From the NCBI RefSeq assembly GCF_024978135.1, contig NZ_JANTEZ010000004.1, positions 1 through 64,000 of the forward strand: a stretch of 64,000 nucleotides of DNA. The letters are read 5' to 3'. A program made the position numbers and the translations under genes. Shown here one piece after another: positions 45,381-54,704 of the stretch. This DNA is from Herbiconiux gentiana. Its GTDB lineage: Bacteria > Actinomycetota > Actinomycetes > Actinomycetales > Microbacteriaceae. The notes under the pieces are model-generated. The model made no database searches, was not told the origin of the DNA, and saw nothing but the letters and a program-made list of their open reading frames with translations. Numbering within the stretch: the first letter of the stretch is position 1; each line of letters starts with the position of its first letter.

Positions 45381-46025
45381 TCAGCGCGCCGGGAACAGTC
45401 CGGAGGGGTCGAAGGAGGCGTCGAGCGCGAACGGGTCGACGACCTCCTCGGAGCGTGTCGACACGACGAGCTGCGCCGCCAGCTCGCGTCCGGCGCGGCG
45501 GATGCGGTCGGGCAGTGAGGCCGTGCCCGACACGTCGGCTCCCCCGCCCCAGTCCTCGCTCGCGGCGAAGACGGCGGTGGGCAGCACGATCGCGCGCAGG
45601 TAGGAGAACAGCGGGCGCACGGCGTGGTCGAGCGCCAGGGAGTGGCGCGAGGTGCCGCCGGTCGCGGCGATCAGCACGGGCAGGCCGGTGAGGGCCGCGT
45701 TGTCGATCACGTCGAAGAACGACTTGAACAGTCCGCTGTAGCTCGCGGTGAAGATGGGGGTGACGGCGATCAGGCCGTCGGCGCGGCTCACGGCGTCGAT
45801 GGCCCTCTGCAGCTTCGGGCTCGCGAAGCCGGTGAGCAGGTTGTTCGTGATGTCCTGCGCGAGGTCGCGCAGCTCGATCACCTCGAGGTCGACGGATGCT
45901 CCGCCAGCGTCGGCCTCGGCCAGGTTCGCCTCGGCCAGGGTCGCCTCGGCCAGGCGGTCGGCGAGCAGTCGCGTGCTCGAAGGCTGGCTGAGGCCGGCGC
46001 TGACGACGACGAGCTTCTTCGACAT
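45381..46025 (-). CDS. NADPH-dependent FMN reductase-like protein
   Basis: The 214-residue protein has the flavodoxin-like start KLVVVSAGLSQPSSTRLLAD and FTASYSGLFKSFFD, a CE1759-type FMN reductase pattern. Residues near 30-44 repeat LAEA three times, from a 15-bp tandem at 45909-45953. ATG 46025 has GGAGGG upstream; an upstream in-frame start would add a poor leader. It lies 45 bp before the PKS gene and may be transcribed with it. It could supply reduced flavin. Confidence 0.85.
   Translation of the reverse strand: MSKKLVVVSAGLSQPSSTRLLADRLAEATLAEANLAEADAGGASVDLEVIELRDLAQDITNNLLTGFASPKLQRAIDAVSRADGLIAVTPIFTASYSGLFKSFFDVIDNAALTGLPVLIAATGGTSRHSLALDHAVRPLFSYLRAIVLPTAVFAASEDWGGGADVSGTASLPDRIRRAGRELAAQLVVSTRSEEVVDPFALDASFDPSGLFPAR
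45909..45953. repeat. 15-bp in-frame tandem repeat within the FMN reductase gene
   Basis: Three copies of a 15-bp unit (GTCGGCCTCGGCCAG and two variants) encode repeated LAEA(T/N/D) in the protein. The repeat is a multiple of three, so copy number can vary without frameshift. Confidence 0.8.
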
Positions 46026-46106
46026 GATGGGGATCCCTCCGAGAACTTCATGCGTTTGCATGTAATCATTCGAACCGCGATCGGCGCCCATCTATTCCCG
46101 AACGCA

Positions 46107-46140
46107 GAACGGGCCGCCACCCGAAGGTGACGGCCCGTTC
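46107..46140 (-). terminator. rpsO terminator hairpin
   Basis: GAACGGGCCG (46107-46116) pairs with CGGCCCGTTC (46131-46140), with an inner CCACC/GGTG pair. It is downstream of rpsO on the minus strand, between rpsO and the FMN reductase gene. T content after the stem is low. Confidence 0.75.
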
Positions 46141-46181
46141 AGAGCGGTACGCGGTGTCGCCCGAAGGGCGAACCCAAGAGA

Positions 46182-46451
46182 TTACCGACGCAGCCCGAGT
46201 CGCTCGATGAGCGAACGGTAGCGGTCGATGTCGATGTCCTGCAGGTAGCCGAGCAGTCGACGACGCTGGCCCACGAGCAGCAGCAGACCACGACGCGAGT
46301 GGTGGTCGTGCTTGTGCTCCTTGAGGTGCTCGGTGAGGTCCTTGATGCGGCGGGTCAGCATGGCGACCTGCACTTCAGGGGACCCGGTGTCACCGGGGTG
46401 GGTAGCGTACTCGTCGATGATCGCCTTCTTGACGTCTGCTTCGAGTGCCAT
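46182..46451 (-). CDS. rpsO: 30S ribosomal protein S15
   Basis: The 89-residue protein binds the central domain of 16S rRNA. Family motifs are present: [39 protein letters not shown] and IERLGLRR at the end. In many bacteria rpsO precedes pnp; here the two are 3.6 kb apart with the PKS operon between them on the same strand. The leader upstream may hold an S15 autoregulatory element, not identified here. Confidence 0.98.
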   Translation of the reverse strand: MALEADVKKAIIDEYATHPGDTGSPEVQVAMLTRRIKDLTEHLKEHKHDHHSRRGLLLLVGQRRRLLGYLQDIDIDRYRSLIERLGLRR

Positions 46452-46507
46452 AGATGGGATCCCCTTTCTCTCGTTGCGCGGTGCCAGTCAGCCTGATGCT
46501 GTGGCTC

Positions 46508-46535
46508 TCTTTATCCGCGGCCGTTCACACGGCAA
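46508..46535 (-). promoter_or_regulatory. Possible rpsO promoter
   Basis: On the minus strand TTGCCG (46535-46530) and TAAAGA (46513-46508) are 16 nt apart, about 57 bases before the ATG. The -10 is imperfect. No alternative better pair was found in the 198-bp gap. Confidence 0.35.
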
Positions 46536-46649
46536 CCTGACGACCTTACCAGAAACACGGTCGTAACACTTCGTGCGCAGGTTCGCCCCCGGATCGGGAA
46601 CACAGGATAGTAGAGGTGCGTTGCAGAACACGGAACGGACGGATCGACA

Positions 46650-47720
46650 ATGACAGACACCCTGAACTCAGCCCCCCTCAGCACGGCCACCCTGCCGGTG
46701 CTCGACCTCAGCCGCCTGCACGGCGACGCCGCCGACGCCGAGGCCTTCCGCCTCGAACTCCGCGAGGCCACGCACGACTACGGCTTCTTCTACCTCGTCG
46801 GGCACGGCGTGCCGCACGAGCTGATCGAGCGCGTGATGGCGACCGCGCGCCGCTTCTTCGCCCTCCCCGAGGCCGACAAGCTCGCGATCGAGAACCTCAA
46901 CAGCCCGCATTTCCGCGGCTACACCCGTGTCGGTGGCGAGCTCACCCAGGGCAAGGTCGACTGGCGCGAGCAGATCGACATCGGCGTCGAGCGCGAGCCG
47001 GTGCCGGTCACCGCCGAGACGCCCGACTACATGCGCCTCGACGGCCCGAACCAGTGGCCGGCCGCCCTGCCCGAGCTGCAGGACGTCGTCGGCGAGTGGT
47101 ACGAGGAGCTCAACCGCGTCAGCCTCACGCTGCTGCGCGCCTGGGCCCTTTCGCTCGGCGCCCCGGAGGACGTCTTCGACGCCGCCTTCGCCGAGCGCCC
47201 CTCGACCCTGATCAAGATCGTGCGCTACCCGGGCAAGAGCGACCCCGAGCCCAAGCAGGGTGTCGGCGCCCACAAAGACTCGGGCGTCTTGACCCTGCTG
47301 CTCGTCGAGCCCGGAAAGGGCGGCCTGCAGGTCGAGAAGGACGGCGAGTGGATCGACGCTCCCCCGATCGACGACGCCTTCGTGGTGAACATCGGCGAGC
47401 TGCTCGAGGTCGCCACCAACGGCTACCTCAAGGCCACCGTGCACCGCGTGATCTCGCCGCGCATCGGCGACGACCGCGTCTCGATCCCGTTCTTCTACAG
47501 CCCCGCGCTCGACGCCACCATCCCGGTGCTGCCGCTGCCCGAGGAGCTGAAGGCCGAGGCCAAGGGCATCACGGTCGACCCGCGCAACCCGATCTTCACC
47601 ACCTACGGCGAGAACGCCCTGAAGAGCCGTCTGCGCGCCCACCCCGACGTTGCTGCCAAGCACCACGCCGACCTCGTGGAGAAGAACGCGGCCGCCGCCG
47701 CGCAGAACACCGGGGAGTGA
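46650..47720 (+). CDS. Isopenicillin N synthase-like 2OG-Fe(II) oxygenase
   Basis: The 356-residue enzyme has the DIOX_N start (LPVLDLSRLHGDAADAEA) and the iron site His208-x-Asp210 (GAHKDSGVL) and His265 (ATVHRVISP), with Arg276 and Ser278 (RVS) for 2-oxoglutarate. All key residues are intact. It is coupled to a downstream MFS exporter by GTGA, which suggests production and export of a small molecule, but the substrate is unknown. Confidence 0.92.
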   Translation: MTDTLNSAPLSTATLPVLDLSRLHGDAADAEAFRLELREATHDYGFFYLVGHGVPHELIERVMATARRFFALPEADKLAIENLNSPHFRGYTRVGGELTQGKVDWREQIDIGVEREPVPVTAETPDYMRLDGPNQWPAALPELQDVVGEWYEELNRVSLTLLRAWALSLGAPEDVFDAAFAERPSTLIKIVRYPGKSDPEPKQGVGAHKDSGVLTLLLVEPGKGGLQVEKDGEWIDAPPIDDAFVVNIGELLEVATNGYLKATVHRVISPRIGDDRVSIPFFYSPALDATIPVLPLPEELKAEAKGITVDPRNPIFTTYGENALKSRLRAHPDVAAKHHADLVEKNAAAAAQNTGE

Positions 47721-49087
47721 GCGCAGAACGCGGAGGGAACTCCGATCATCCGGAGGCGCGCCCGGCCGGCCCGGTGACGGGCGAGCCCGCGGCGCGCCGT
47801 TCGGCGTTCGTCGACGTCACCCCGTTGCGGGCGAGCCCCGCCTTCGCCCGGCTCTGGGCCGGGCAGGCGATCTCGGGCGTCGGCAGTCAGATGACGGTGG
47901 TGGCGGTGGGTCTCGACGTCTACCGCCTCACCTCGTCGACCCTGGCCGTCGCCGGGGTGGCCCTGTTCGCTCTCGTGCCGATGATCGTGGCCGGGCTCTA
48001 CGGCGGGATGCTCGCCGACGCCTTCGACCGCCGCCGCGTCGCCCTGATCGCCGCGGTGATCGCCTGGGTCTCGACCGCCCTTCTCGCGGTTCTCGCCTGG
48101 ACCGGGGCGGACAGCGTCGCAGCCCTCTATGCGCTCGCCACGGTGAACGCGGTGTCGGCGACCGTGGTGCAGACCACGCGCTCGGCGATCTACCCGCGCA
48201 TCCTGCCCCGTGAGCTGCTGCCGGCGGCCGCCGCCCTCAGCGGCATCACGACCGGCATCATGGTCACGCTGGGCCCGGCGCTGGCGGGTGTCCTCGTCGC
48301 CTCCGTGGGCTTCGGCTGGACGTACTCCATCGACGTGGTGCTCTTCGTCGCCGCGTTCCTCGGCATCGCGAGCCTGCCGCGCATCCTGCCCGAGGGCGAG
48401 GTTCACCGACCCGGGCTGGCGTCGCTGCGCCACGGCTTCGCCTTCCTCAAGCGTGCGCCGAACATCCGGGCGTCGTTCCTGATCGACATCGCGGCGATGA
48501 CCTTCGGGCAGCCGCGGGTACTCTTCCCCGCCGTGGGTGTGCTGGTGCTCGGCGGCGGACCCGTCACCGTCGGTGTGCTGACGGCGGCCTTCGCCATCGG
48601 CTCGCTGCTCGCGAGCGTGTTCTCGGGCCGGCTCGGTCAGGTGCGCTGGCAGGGCCGCGCGATCGCGCGCGCGGTGCAGTCGTACGGGGTGTTCACCGCC
48701 CTGTTCGGCGTGGTGCTGCTCGTCGCCTCGGTGACGGGCGGCCCCGTCGGCCAGGACTGGTCGGCGGTCGACCTGGCCGGGCTCGCCCTCGCGTCGCTCG
48801 CCCTGATGGGCGCCGGGGTCAGCGACGAGATCAGCGCCATCTTCCGCTCGACCATGCTGCAGACCGCGGTGCCCGACAACATGCGCGGCCGCCTGCAGGG
48901 TGTGTTCACCGTGGTCGTCACGGGCGGGCCACGCATCGGCGACCTCTACGTGGGCGCGCTCTCGGTGGTGGCGGCGCTCTGGCTGCCGCCGCTCGTGGGC
49001 GGTCTGGTGATCGTCGTCGCGGCCGGTGTCATCCTGCGCTTCGTGCACAGCTTTCGGGCCTACGACGCCCTCGACCCCCGGCCCTAG
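47717..49087 (+). CDS. MFS transporter, enterobactin-exporter-like
   Basis: The 456-residue protein has about 12 helices and begins, after a 30-residue soluble tail, with LWAGQAISGVGSQMTVVAVG, typical of MFS_3 exporters. GGMLADAFDRRRV is the loop 2-3 motif. The GTG start lies at the end of the oxygenase gene. It probably exports a small molecule or a product of the oxygenase; this is inference. Confidence 0.9.
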   Translation: MSAERGGNSDHPEARPAGPVTGEPAARRSAFVDVTPLRASPAFARLWAGQAISGVGSQMTVVAVGLDVYRLTSSTLAVAGVALFALVPMIVAGLYGGMLADAFDRRRVALIAAVIAWVSTALLAVLAWTGADSVAALYALATVNAVSATVVQTTRSAIYPRILPRELLPAAAALSGITTGIMVTLGPALAGVLVASVGFGWTYSIDVVLFVAAFLGIASLPRILPEGEVHRPGLASLRHGFAFLKRAPNIRASFLIDIAAMTFGQPRVLFPAVGVLVLGGGPVTVGVLTAAFAIGSLLASVFSGRLGQVRWQGRAIARAVQSYGVFTALFGVVLLVASVTGGPVGQDWSAVDLAGLALASLALMGAGVSDEISAIFRSTMLQTAVPDNMRGRLQGVFTVVVTGGPRIGDLYVGALSVVAALWLPPLVGGLVIVVAAGVILRFVHSFRAYDALDPRP

Positions 49088-49133
49088 CCGCGATACCGGC
49101 CCTACCCGCGATAAGCCCCAGCCGCGATAGCGA

Positions 49134-51371
49134 CTAGAGCCCCTCGGGCGCCCGCTCCCCCGGCGCCAGCACCAGGCTGAGCCGCTGGGTCGACCGGGTC
49201 ATCGCCACGTACAGAGCGGATGCTCCGCGAGTCGACTCCGCGACGACACCCTCCGGCGACGCCACGACGACCGAGTCGAACTCGAGGCCCTTCGCCTCGG
49301 CCGGCGACAGCAGCGCGATCGGACGGGAGAGCCCCCGCACCCCGACTCCCACGTCGTCGCCGAACGCCTCGGACAGCGCCGCCCAGAGCGCCCCCGACCG
49401 CGAGGCCGGCGCGATCACCGCGATGGTTCCGCCCTGCTCGGCCATCTCGTCGGCGTGGGCGACGACGGCGTCGGCGAACGCGACCTCGGTCGCCGTCCCG
49501 ACCGCCTCGACCGGCCACTCGGTGGTGCGCACGGAGCGCGACCGGGTGACCTGGAGGCCGTGCGCGACCGCCACCCGCTCGGCGGCGTCGACGATCTGCG
49601 ACGGCGTGCGGTAGTTGACCGTCAGCTCCTCGAGCCGCCAGTTCTCACCGACGAGCGGCGAGAGCGTCGACTCCCAGCTCATGGACGACGCGGCGGAGCT
49701 CGCCTGCGCGACGTCGCCGACGATCGTCAGCGACCGCAGCGGGGCCTTGCGCAGGAGCACCCGCCACTGCATCGGCGACAGCTCCTGCGCCTCGTCGACC
49801 ACGATGTGCCCGTAGGTCCAGCTGCGGTCGGAGGCGGCCCGCTCGGCGGTGGTGAGCACCGCATCCTGCTCCGCGAAGCCGGCGACGACGGTCTCGGCCG
49901 AGACCATGCCCTCCACGTCCATGTTGCTGATGGCGGTGCGGGCGTTCTCGAGGTCGCGCTTGCGCTGCTGCTTCTCGGCGCGCTTCTGCGCGGCGTCGCC
50001 CGCGTCGTAGTCGCCCAGCAGTTCGGCGGCCTCGTCGAGCAGCGGCACGTCGGACACCGTCATCGCCGCCCCGCGCTCCCGCCGCAGCAGCTCGCGCTTG
50101 GCCTTCGACCAGTGCGCCGTGATCGAGGCGAGCCACTGCGGCCGGGCGTAGAGGTCTTCGAGCAGCTTCTCGGGGGTCAGGGGGATCCACGCCGTGTTGA
50201 GCGCGACCCGCACGTCGTAGGCGGTGCGGATGTCCTCCCGGAGGTAGGCCAGGTCGGCGTCGTCGACCGTCGAACCGCGCCGGCGCAGCTGCTCGGCGAG
50301 CTGCTTCGTGAGCTGACCCAGGAGGTTCTTGACGAACGACACCCGGCCTTCGTTGTAGGGCTTCCCCGACTCCCGCGCCTTCGCGATCGCGTCGGCGACC
50401 GCCGACGGCTGCAGCACCAGGGTCTCGCCGTTGATGGTGAGCGTCTGCGGCTCCTCGGGCACGCGTTGGCGCGAGCGCACGGCGCGGCGGATGAGCGCCG
50501 CCATCTCGGCCGAGCCCTTCAGCGCCGCGACGGCCGGCACGTCTTCCGCGCTCGCCTCGACGCCCGGGTAGAGCTGGCCGAGGCTCGCCAGCACGACACC
50601 GGTCTCGCCGAGGCTCGGCAGCACGGCGTTGATGTACTGCAGGAACGCCCGGCTCGGGCCGACGACGAGCACACCGCTCGCGCCCAACCGCTCGCGGTGT
50701 GTGTAGAGCAGGTAGGCCGCGCGGTGCAGGGCCACGGCGGTCTTGCCGGTGCCGGGGCCGCCCTGCACGACAAGCACCCCCTGCAGCTCGGAGCGGATCA
50801 CCCTGTCCTGCTCGGCCTGGATGGTGGAGACGATGTCGTGCATGCGCCCCGTGCGCTGCGCCGAGAGGGCCGCGAGCAGGGCGCCCTCGCCCTGCAGGGC
50901 CGTGCCCTCCTCGTCGAGCAGCTCGGCGTCGAACACCTCGTCCTCGATGCGCACGACCTCCCGGCCGCGTGTGGTCAGGTGACGGCGGGCGCGGGCACCG
51001 AGCGGCGTGGCGGCGGTGGCCTGGTAGAAGGCCCTGGCCTGCGGCGCCCGCCAGTCGAGCAGCAGCGGCTCGAGGTTCTCGTCGCGCAGCCCGATGCGGC
51101 CGATGTAGTGGTGGGTGCTGCCGTTGTCGTCGGCCTCGGCGAGCTCGAGCCGGCCGAAGGCGAGTCGTTCGCCGACCTCCCGCAGCTGGCCGATGCGGTC
51201 CTCGTAGGCGCGCGCGAAGGCGTCGCGCTCGGAGCGGCTTTGGTGATTGCCGCCCACGCTCTCGCGGCGCACGGCGGCGAGCTCCCGCTCGGCTTCGGCG
51301 CGCAGACCGTCGAGCCGCTGGTACAGCCCTGACACGTACTCGCGCTCGCGCGCCAATTCTTCGTTGACCAC
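49134..51371 (-). CDS. helR: HelR-like RNA polymerase recycling ATPase
   Basis: The 745-residue protein is a UvrD/HelD-type SF1 ATPase with no separate DNA helicase partners. A long N-terminal coiled coil (residues 1-75) with HQSRSERDAFARAYEDR precedes Walker A GGPGTGKTA near residue 202 and DEAQELSPMQW near 525. HelR removes or rescues stalled RNA polymerase and can protect it from rifamycins. The GTG start has GGGAGG four bases before it, but that sequence is buried in a stem-loop. No rifamycin-associated element was found upstream. The HelR assignment over other HelD types rests on length and N-terminus. Confidence 0.88.
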   Translation of the reverse strand: MVNEELAREREYVSGLYQRLDGLRAEAERELAAVRRESVGGNHQSRSERDAFARAYEDRIGQLREVGERLAFGRLELAEADDNGSTHHYIGRIGLRDENLEPLLLDWRAPQARAFYQATAATPLGARARRHLTTRGREVVRIEDEVFDAELLDEEGTALQGEGALLAALSAQRTGRMHDIVSTIQAEQDRVIRSELQGVLVVQGGPGTGKTAVALHRAAYLLYTHRERLGASGVLVVGPSRAFLQYINAVLPSLGETGVVLASLGQLYPGVEASAEDVPAVAALKGSAEMAALIRRAVRSRQRVPEEPQTLTINGETLVLQPSAVADAIAKARESGKPYNEGRVSFVKNLLGQLTKQLAEQLRRRGSTVDDADLAYLREDIRTAYDVRVALNTAWIPLTPEKLLEDLYARPQWLASITAHWSKAKRELLRRERGAAMTVSDVPLLDEAAELLGDYDAGDAAQKRAEKQQRKRDLENARTAISNMDVEGMVSAETVVAGFAEQDAVLTTAERAASDRSWTYGHIVVDEAQELSPMQWRVLLRKAPLRSLTIVGDVAQASSAASSMSWESTLSPLVGENWRLEELTVNYRTPSQIVDAAERVAVAHGLQVTRSRSVRTTEWPVEAVGTATEVAFADAVVAHADEMAEQGGTIAVIAPASRSGALWAALSEAFGDDVGVGVRGLSRPIALLSPAEAKGLEFDSVVVASPEGVVAESTRGASALYVAMTRSTQRLSLVLAPGERAPEGL

Positions 51372-51374
51372 AGA

Positions 51375-51421
51375 ACCTCCCGAAACCCGGCAAGCAATTC
51401 TACTCGCGGGTCACGGGAGGT
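51375..51421 (-). promoter_or_regulatory. Hairpin hiding the helR ribosome binding site
   Basis: In the transcript, ACCTCCCGTGACCCG (51421-51407) pairs with CGGGTTTCGGGAGGT (51389-51375): 13 Watson-Crick pairs, one wobble, one mismatch and a 17-nt loop. The ribosome site GGGAGG sits in the 3' arm, four bases before the GTG. The loop also contains TAGAAT, which could be a -10; if transcription began there, the stem could not form. It lies 38 bases after the FKBP stop, so a terminator role is possible too. Confidence 0.6.
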
Positions 51422-51458
51422 TCGTCGCACACCCGTCGAACGGATGGGGACAGGAGGG

Positions 51459-51833
51459 TTACGGCACCGAGATCAGGTCGATCACGAAGATCAGGGTCTT
51501 GCCCGCGAGGAAGTGACCGGAGCCGGCGGGCCCGTAGGCGAGGTGCGGCGGGATGGTGAGCTTGCGACGGCCGCCCTCCTTCATGCCCGGGATGCCCTCC
51601 TGCCAGCCGGCGATGAGGCCGTTCAGCGGGAAGCTGATGGTCTCGCCACGACCCCAGGAGGAATCGAACTCGTCGCCCGTCTCGTACTCGACACCGAGGT
51701 AGTGCACCTCGACGGTGGCGCCCGGGGTCGCCTCCTTGCCGGTGCCCTCGACGATGTCGTCGATCACGAGCGTGGTGGGCGCGGGGCCCTCGGGGAAGTC
51801 GATCTCGGGCTTCGAAGCAGTGGAATCAGTCAT
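51459..51833 (-). CDS. FKBP-type peptidyl-prolyl isomerase
   Basis: The 124-residue cytoplasmic isomerase shows VEVHYLGVEYETGDEFDSSW and GLIAGWQEGIPGMKEGGRRK, with IPPHLAYGPAG, the FKBP core. There is no signal peptide. ATG 51833 starts MTDSTASKPEIDFPEG. It lies upstream of helR on the same strand. Domain is complete. Confidence 0.95.
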   Translation of the reverse strand: MTDSTASKPEIDFPEGPAPTTLVIDDIVEGTGKEATPGATVEVHYLGVEYETGDEFDSSWGRGETISFPLNGLIAGWQEGIPGMKEGGRRKLTIPPHLAYGPAGSGHFLAGKTLIFVIDLISVP

Positions 51834-51878
51834 GACTCCATCCAAGCCCACCCGCCCGCGCATGGCAAAGCGGCCCGG

Positions 51879-53132
51879 TCAGGTGAGCGGATGCCCGCCG
51901 GCGGCCCCGGCGAGGGCCAGACGATCCGCGAGCAGCGACTCGAGCAGCGCGGCCTCGTCGTGGCGGGGCGCCGTCGAGGCCCGGCCCGAGAGCATCCGCT
52001 GCCGCACGAAGGCCAGTCGCGTCGCATCGCGCGTGAACGCCCGCATGGCCGGCTCGCCGTTGCCCGGCAGGGTGCGCGCCCAGCGCCGCGCCGCCCGCCG
52101 CCCGGCGCCGGTCGAGAGCATCTCGACCTCGGCCGGGCTGAACCACCCCGCCGCGGCGTACTCGCTGAGCCGGGCGTGGGTGAGCCGCCGTTCGGAGCGT
52201 CGGAGCAGCACCACGAAGACGACCGCGAGCACGAACAGCGGCACCTGCACCACGAAGTAGAGCAGGAAGAAGCCGTCGAGCCCCTCGACGAGGAAGGTCG
52301 ACCCGTTCCACAGGGCGTGCAGCCCCATGGCCAGCAGGAGGCCGAGCAGGAACACGGCGACCGCGGCGAACCAGTGCCGCTGCCGCACGGCGAAGCCGAG
52401 GGCGACACCCGTGCAGGCCGTGAACATGACGTGGGCGAAGGGCGACATGATGCCGCGCAGCACGAAGGTGAAGCCGAGGCCGACGCCGCCCGACTCGATC
52501 AGCGACTGACCGAAGTAGAGGATGTTCTCGGTGAAGGCGAAACCCGCCGCCACGGTGGCCCCGTAGACCAGCCCGTCGACCGGACCGTCGAACTGCCGGC
52601 GGAAGATGATGACGAGCAGGAGCACGCCCGCGGCCTTCGCCCCCTCCTCCACCACCGGGGCCTGGATGACCGAGCTCCACAGGTCACTCGTGGTGGCCTG
52701 ACCGTCGCTCGCGGTGGCGACGATGACCTGCACCCCGAGGTCGACGATCAGCGCGATGGCGACGGACGCCGCCGCACCCCAGAGGAACGCGAACCAGAGC
52801 GCCGGCCGCGGTTCCGGCTCCCAGCGGTCGATCACCGTGACGGCCGTGATCACCACCGAGAGGGGCACGAGCGCGATGATCGCGCAGATGACGACGGCCA
52901 CCGGGCCGAGCCCGAGCACGAGGTAGCCGAGCACCGCGAGGAAGACGAAGGCCAGCACGATGATGCCGACGATCAGCAGCACCAGCGACGCCGTCGACCC
53001 CGTCTGCCGCCGGCCGGGCGCCCCGAGGGTGGGCAGCGGCGGGAGCGCCGCCGCGGGCCCGACGGCCGGGGCCGCGGCGGGCGCGGGGGCCGCGGCGGCG
53101 GACACCGAGTGGCGGGGGTCGAAGAGCGTCAC
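51879..53132 (-). CDS. PrsW-family intramembrane metalloprotease
   Basis: The 417-residue protein has an Ala/Pro-rich N-terminus (residues 1-45), about eight helices, and PrsW motifs: PVVEEGAKAAG (EExxK), FTENILYFG, SPFAHVMFT and LHALWNGS (His pairs). PrsW cleaves anti-sigma factors in Bacillus, but no sigma or anti-sigma gene is nearby. I choose GTG 53132, with GAGGA six bases before it, over TTG 53138. The long soluble C-terminus (ca. 110 residues) is basic and of unknown role. Confidence 0.9.
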   Translation of the reverse strand: MTLFDPRHSVSAAAAPAPAAAPAVGPAAALPPLPTLGAPGRRQTGSTASLVLLIVGIIVLAFVFLAVLGYLVLGLGPVAVVICAIIALVPLSVVITAVTVIDRWEPEPRPALWFAFLWGAAASVAIALIVDLGVQVIVATASDGQATTSDLWSSVIQAPVVEEGAKAAGVLLLVIIFRRQFDGPVDGLVYGATVAAGFAFTENILYFGQSLIESGGVGLGFTFVLRGIMSPFAHVMFTACTGVALGFAVRQRHWFAAVAVFLLGLLLAMGLHALWNGSTFLVEGLDGFFLLYFVVQVPLFVLAVVFVVLLRRSERRLTHARLSEYAAAGWFSPAEVEMLSTGAGRRAARRWARTLPGNGEPAMRAFTRDATRLAFVRQRMLSGRASTAPRHDEAALLESLLADRLALAGAAGGHPLT

Positions 53133-53235
53133 GAGCAATCCTCACGGTAGGGGATGTCCAGCGTAGCGCGAAGCCACGACACTGGGCACCCCCGTGCGCG
53201 AGCGGTCCACTCCCCCTAGGGATCGAGACCCGCGG

Positions 53236-54704
53236 CTAGTACACCTTGCCCGGGTTCATGATCCCGAGCGGATCGAACACCGCCTTCAACCGCAGCTGCA
53301 GCTCGAGCCCGCTCTCGCCGAGCTCACCCTCCAGCCAGCGGCGCTTCAGCACACCCACACCGTGCTCGCCGGTCAGCGTGCCGCCGAGCCGGCGCGCCGA
53401 CTCGAACAGCTCGTCGGCGGCCTGCCAGACGATGTCGGGCGCTCCCCCGATGACGTCGCCGCCCGGCGTGTCGACGAGGGCCGGCGGCACCACGAAGTTG
53501 GGGTGCAGGTTGCCGTCGCCCGCGTGCGCCACCGTCGGGATGTCGAGCCCGTAGGCCGCCCCGATCCGCTCGATCTCGGCGAACATCGCCGGCAGCGCCG
53601 AACGGGGCACGCAGATGTCCTCGATCAGCACCTCCCCGAGCACCTCGAGCGCGGGGTGCATGCTGCGCCGGAACGCGAGCAGCTCCGCCGCGACGACGGG
53701 GTCGGCCGAGAGCTCGACGCTGAACGCCCCGCTCGCGCGCAGCACCTCGGCGATGGCGTCGCCCTCCTCGGCTGCCCCCGCCCCGTCGGTCTGCACCAGC
53801 ACGAACGCGGCGCCCGGCTGGCGGGCGGGCGTGCCGAGGTAGGCGGTCACCGCGGCGACGGTCAGCGCATCCATCAGCTCCATCACTGCCGGCCGCACGC
53901 GCGAGGCGGTGACGGCGGCGCAGGCGGCCGCAGCGGCCGTGAGGTCGGAGAAGAACGCGGCGATGGTGACGACCTGGCCCGGCGGGATGGGCCGGATGCG
54001 CACCGTGGCGCCCACGATCACGCCGAGCGTGCCCTCCGAACCGGTGAACAGCGCGGTGAGGTCGTAGCCCGTGACACCCTTGACGGTGCGGCGCCCGGTG
54101 GAGAGCAGACTGCCGTCGGGCAGCACCACGTCGAGCCCCAGCACGGCCTCGCGGGTGACTCCGTACTTCGCGCACATCAGTCCCCCCGCGTTGGTGGCGA
54201 TGTTGCCGCCGATCGTCGAGATGGCCTTGGAGGCGGGGTCGGGCGAGAAGGCGTAGCCGTGCGGCTCGAGGGCCTCGCCGAGTTCGGCATTGATCACCCC
54301 GGGCTCGACCACCGCCAGTTCGTCGTCGAGAGCGATCTCGAGGATGCGGTCGAGCTGCCGCACGCTCAGCACGATGGCGCCGGGTGTGGCCGTCGCCCCG
54401 CCCGCGAGCCCGGTGCCGGCACCGCGCGGCACCACCGGCACCCGATGGGCGCTCGCGATGCGCAGCACCGCCTGCACGTCCTCGACGCTCCGGGCCTCGA
54501 CCAGAGCGAGGGCACCGCCCTCCGACCACCACCCCGAGCGGTCGGTGCGCAGCGCGTCGAGGGCCGCGGGGTCGACGACCACGCGGTCGCCGAGCTGCTC
54601 CATCAGCTCACGCAGAATCAGCTCACGCAGAGCCAGCTCACGCAGAGCGGATGCCCCGGCCCCCGTCTCGTCGGAATCCGCCGCTCGGGCATCCGTCACC
54701 GTGC

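Noticed and set aside
51372-51458. Rifamycin-associated element before helR
   Set aside because: I looked for the known 19-bp inverted repeat (GGGGCTTGCGGCAAGGCCC). Only GCTTGCC resembles it, so it is not called.
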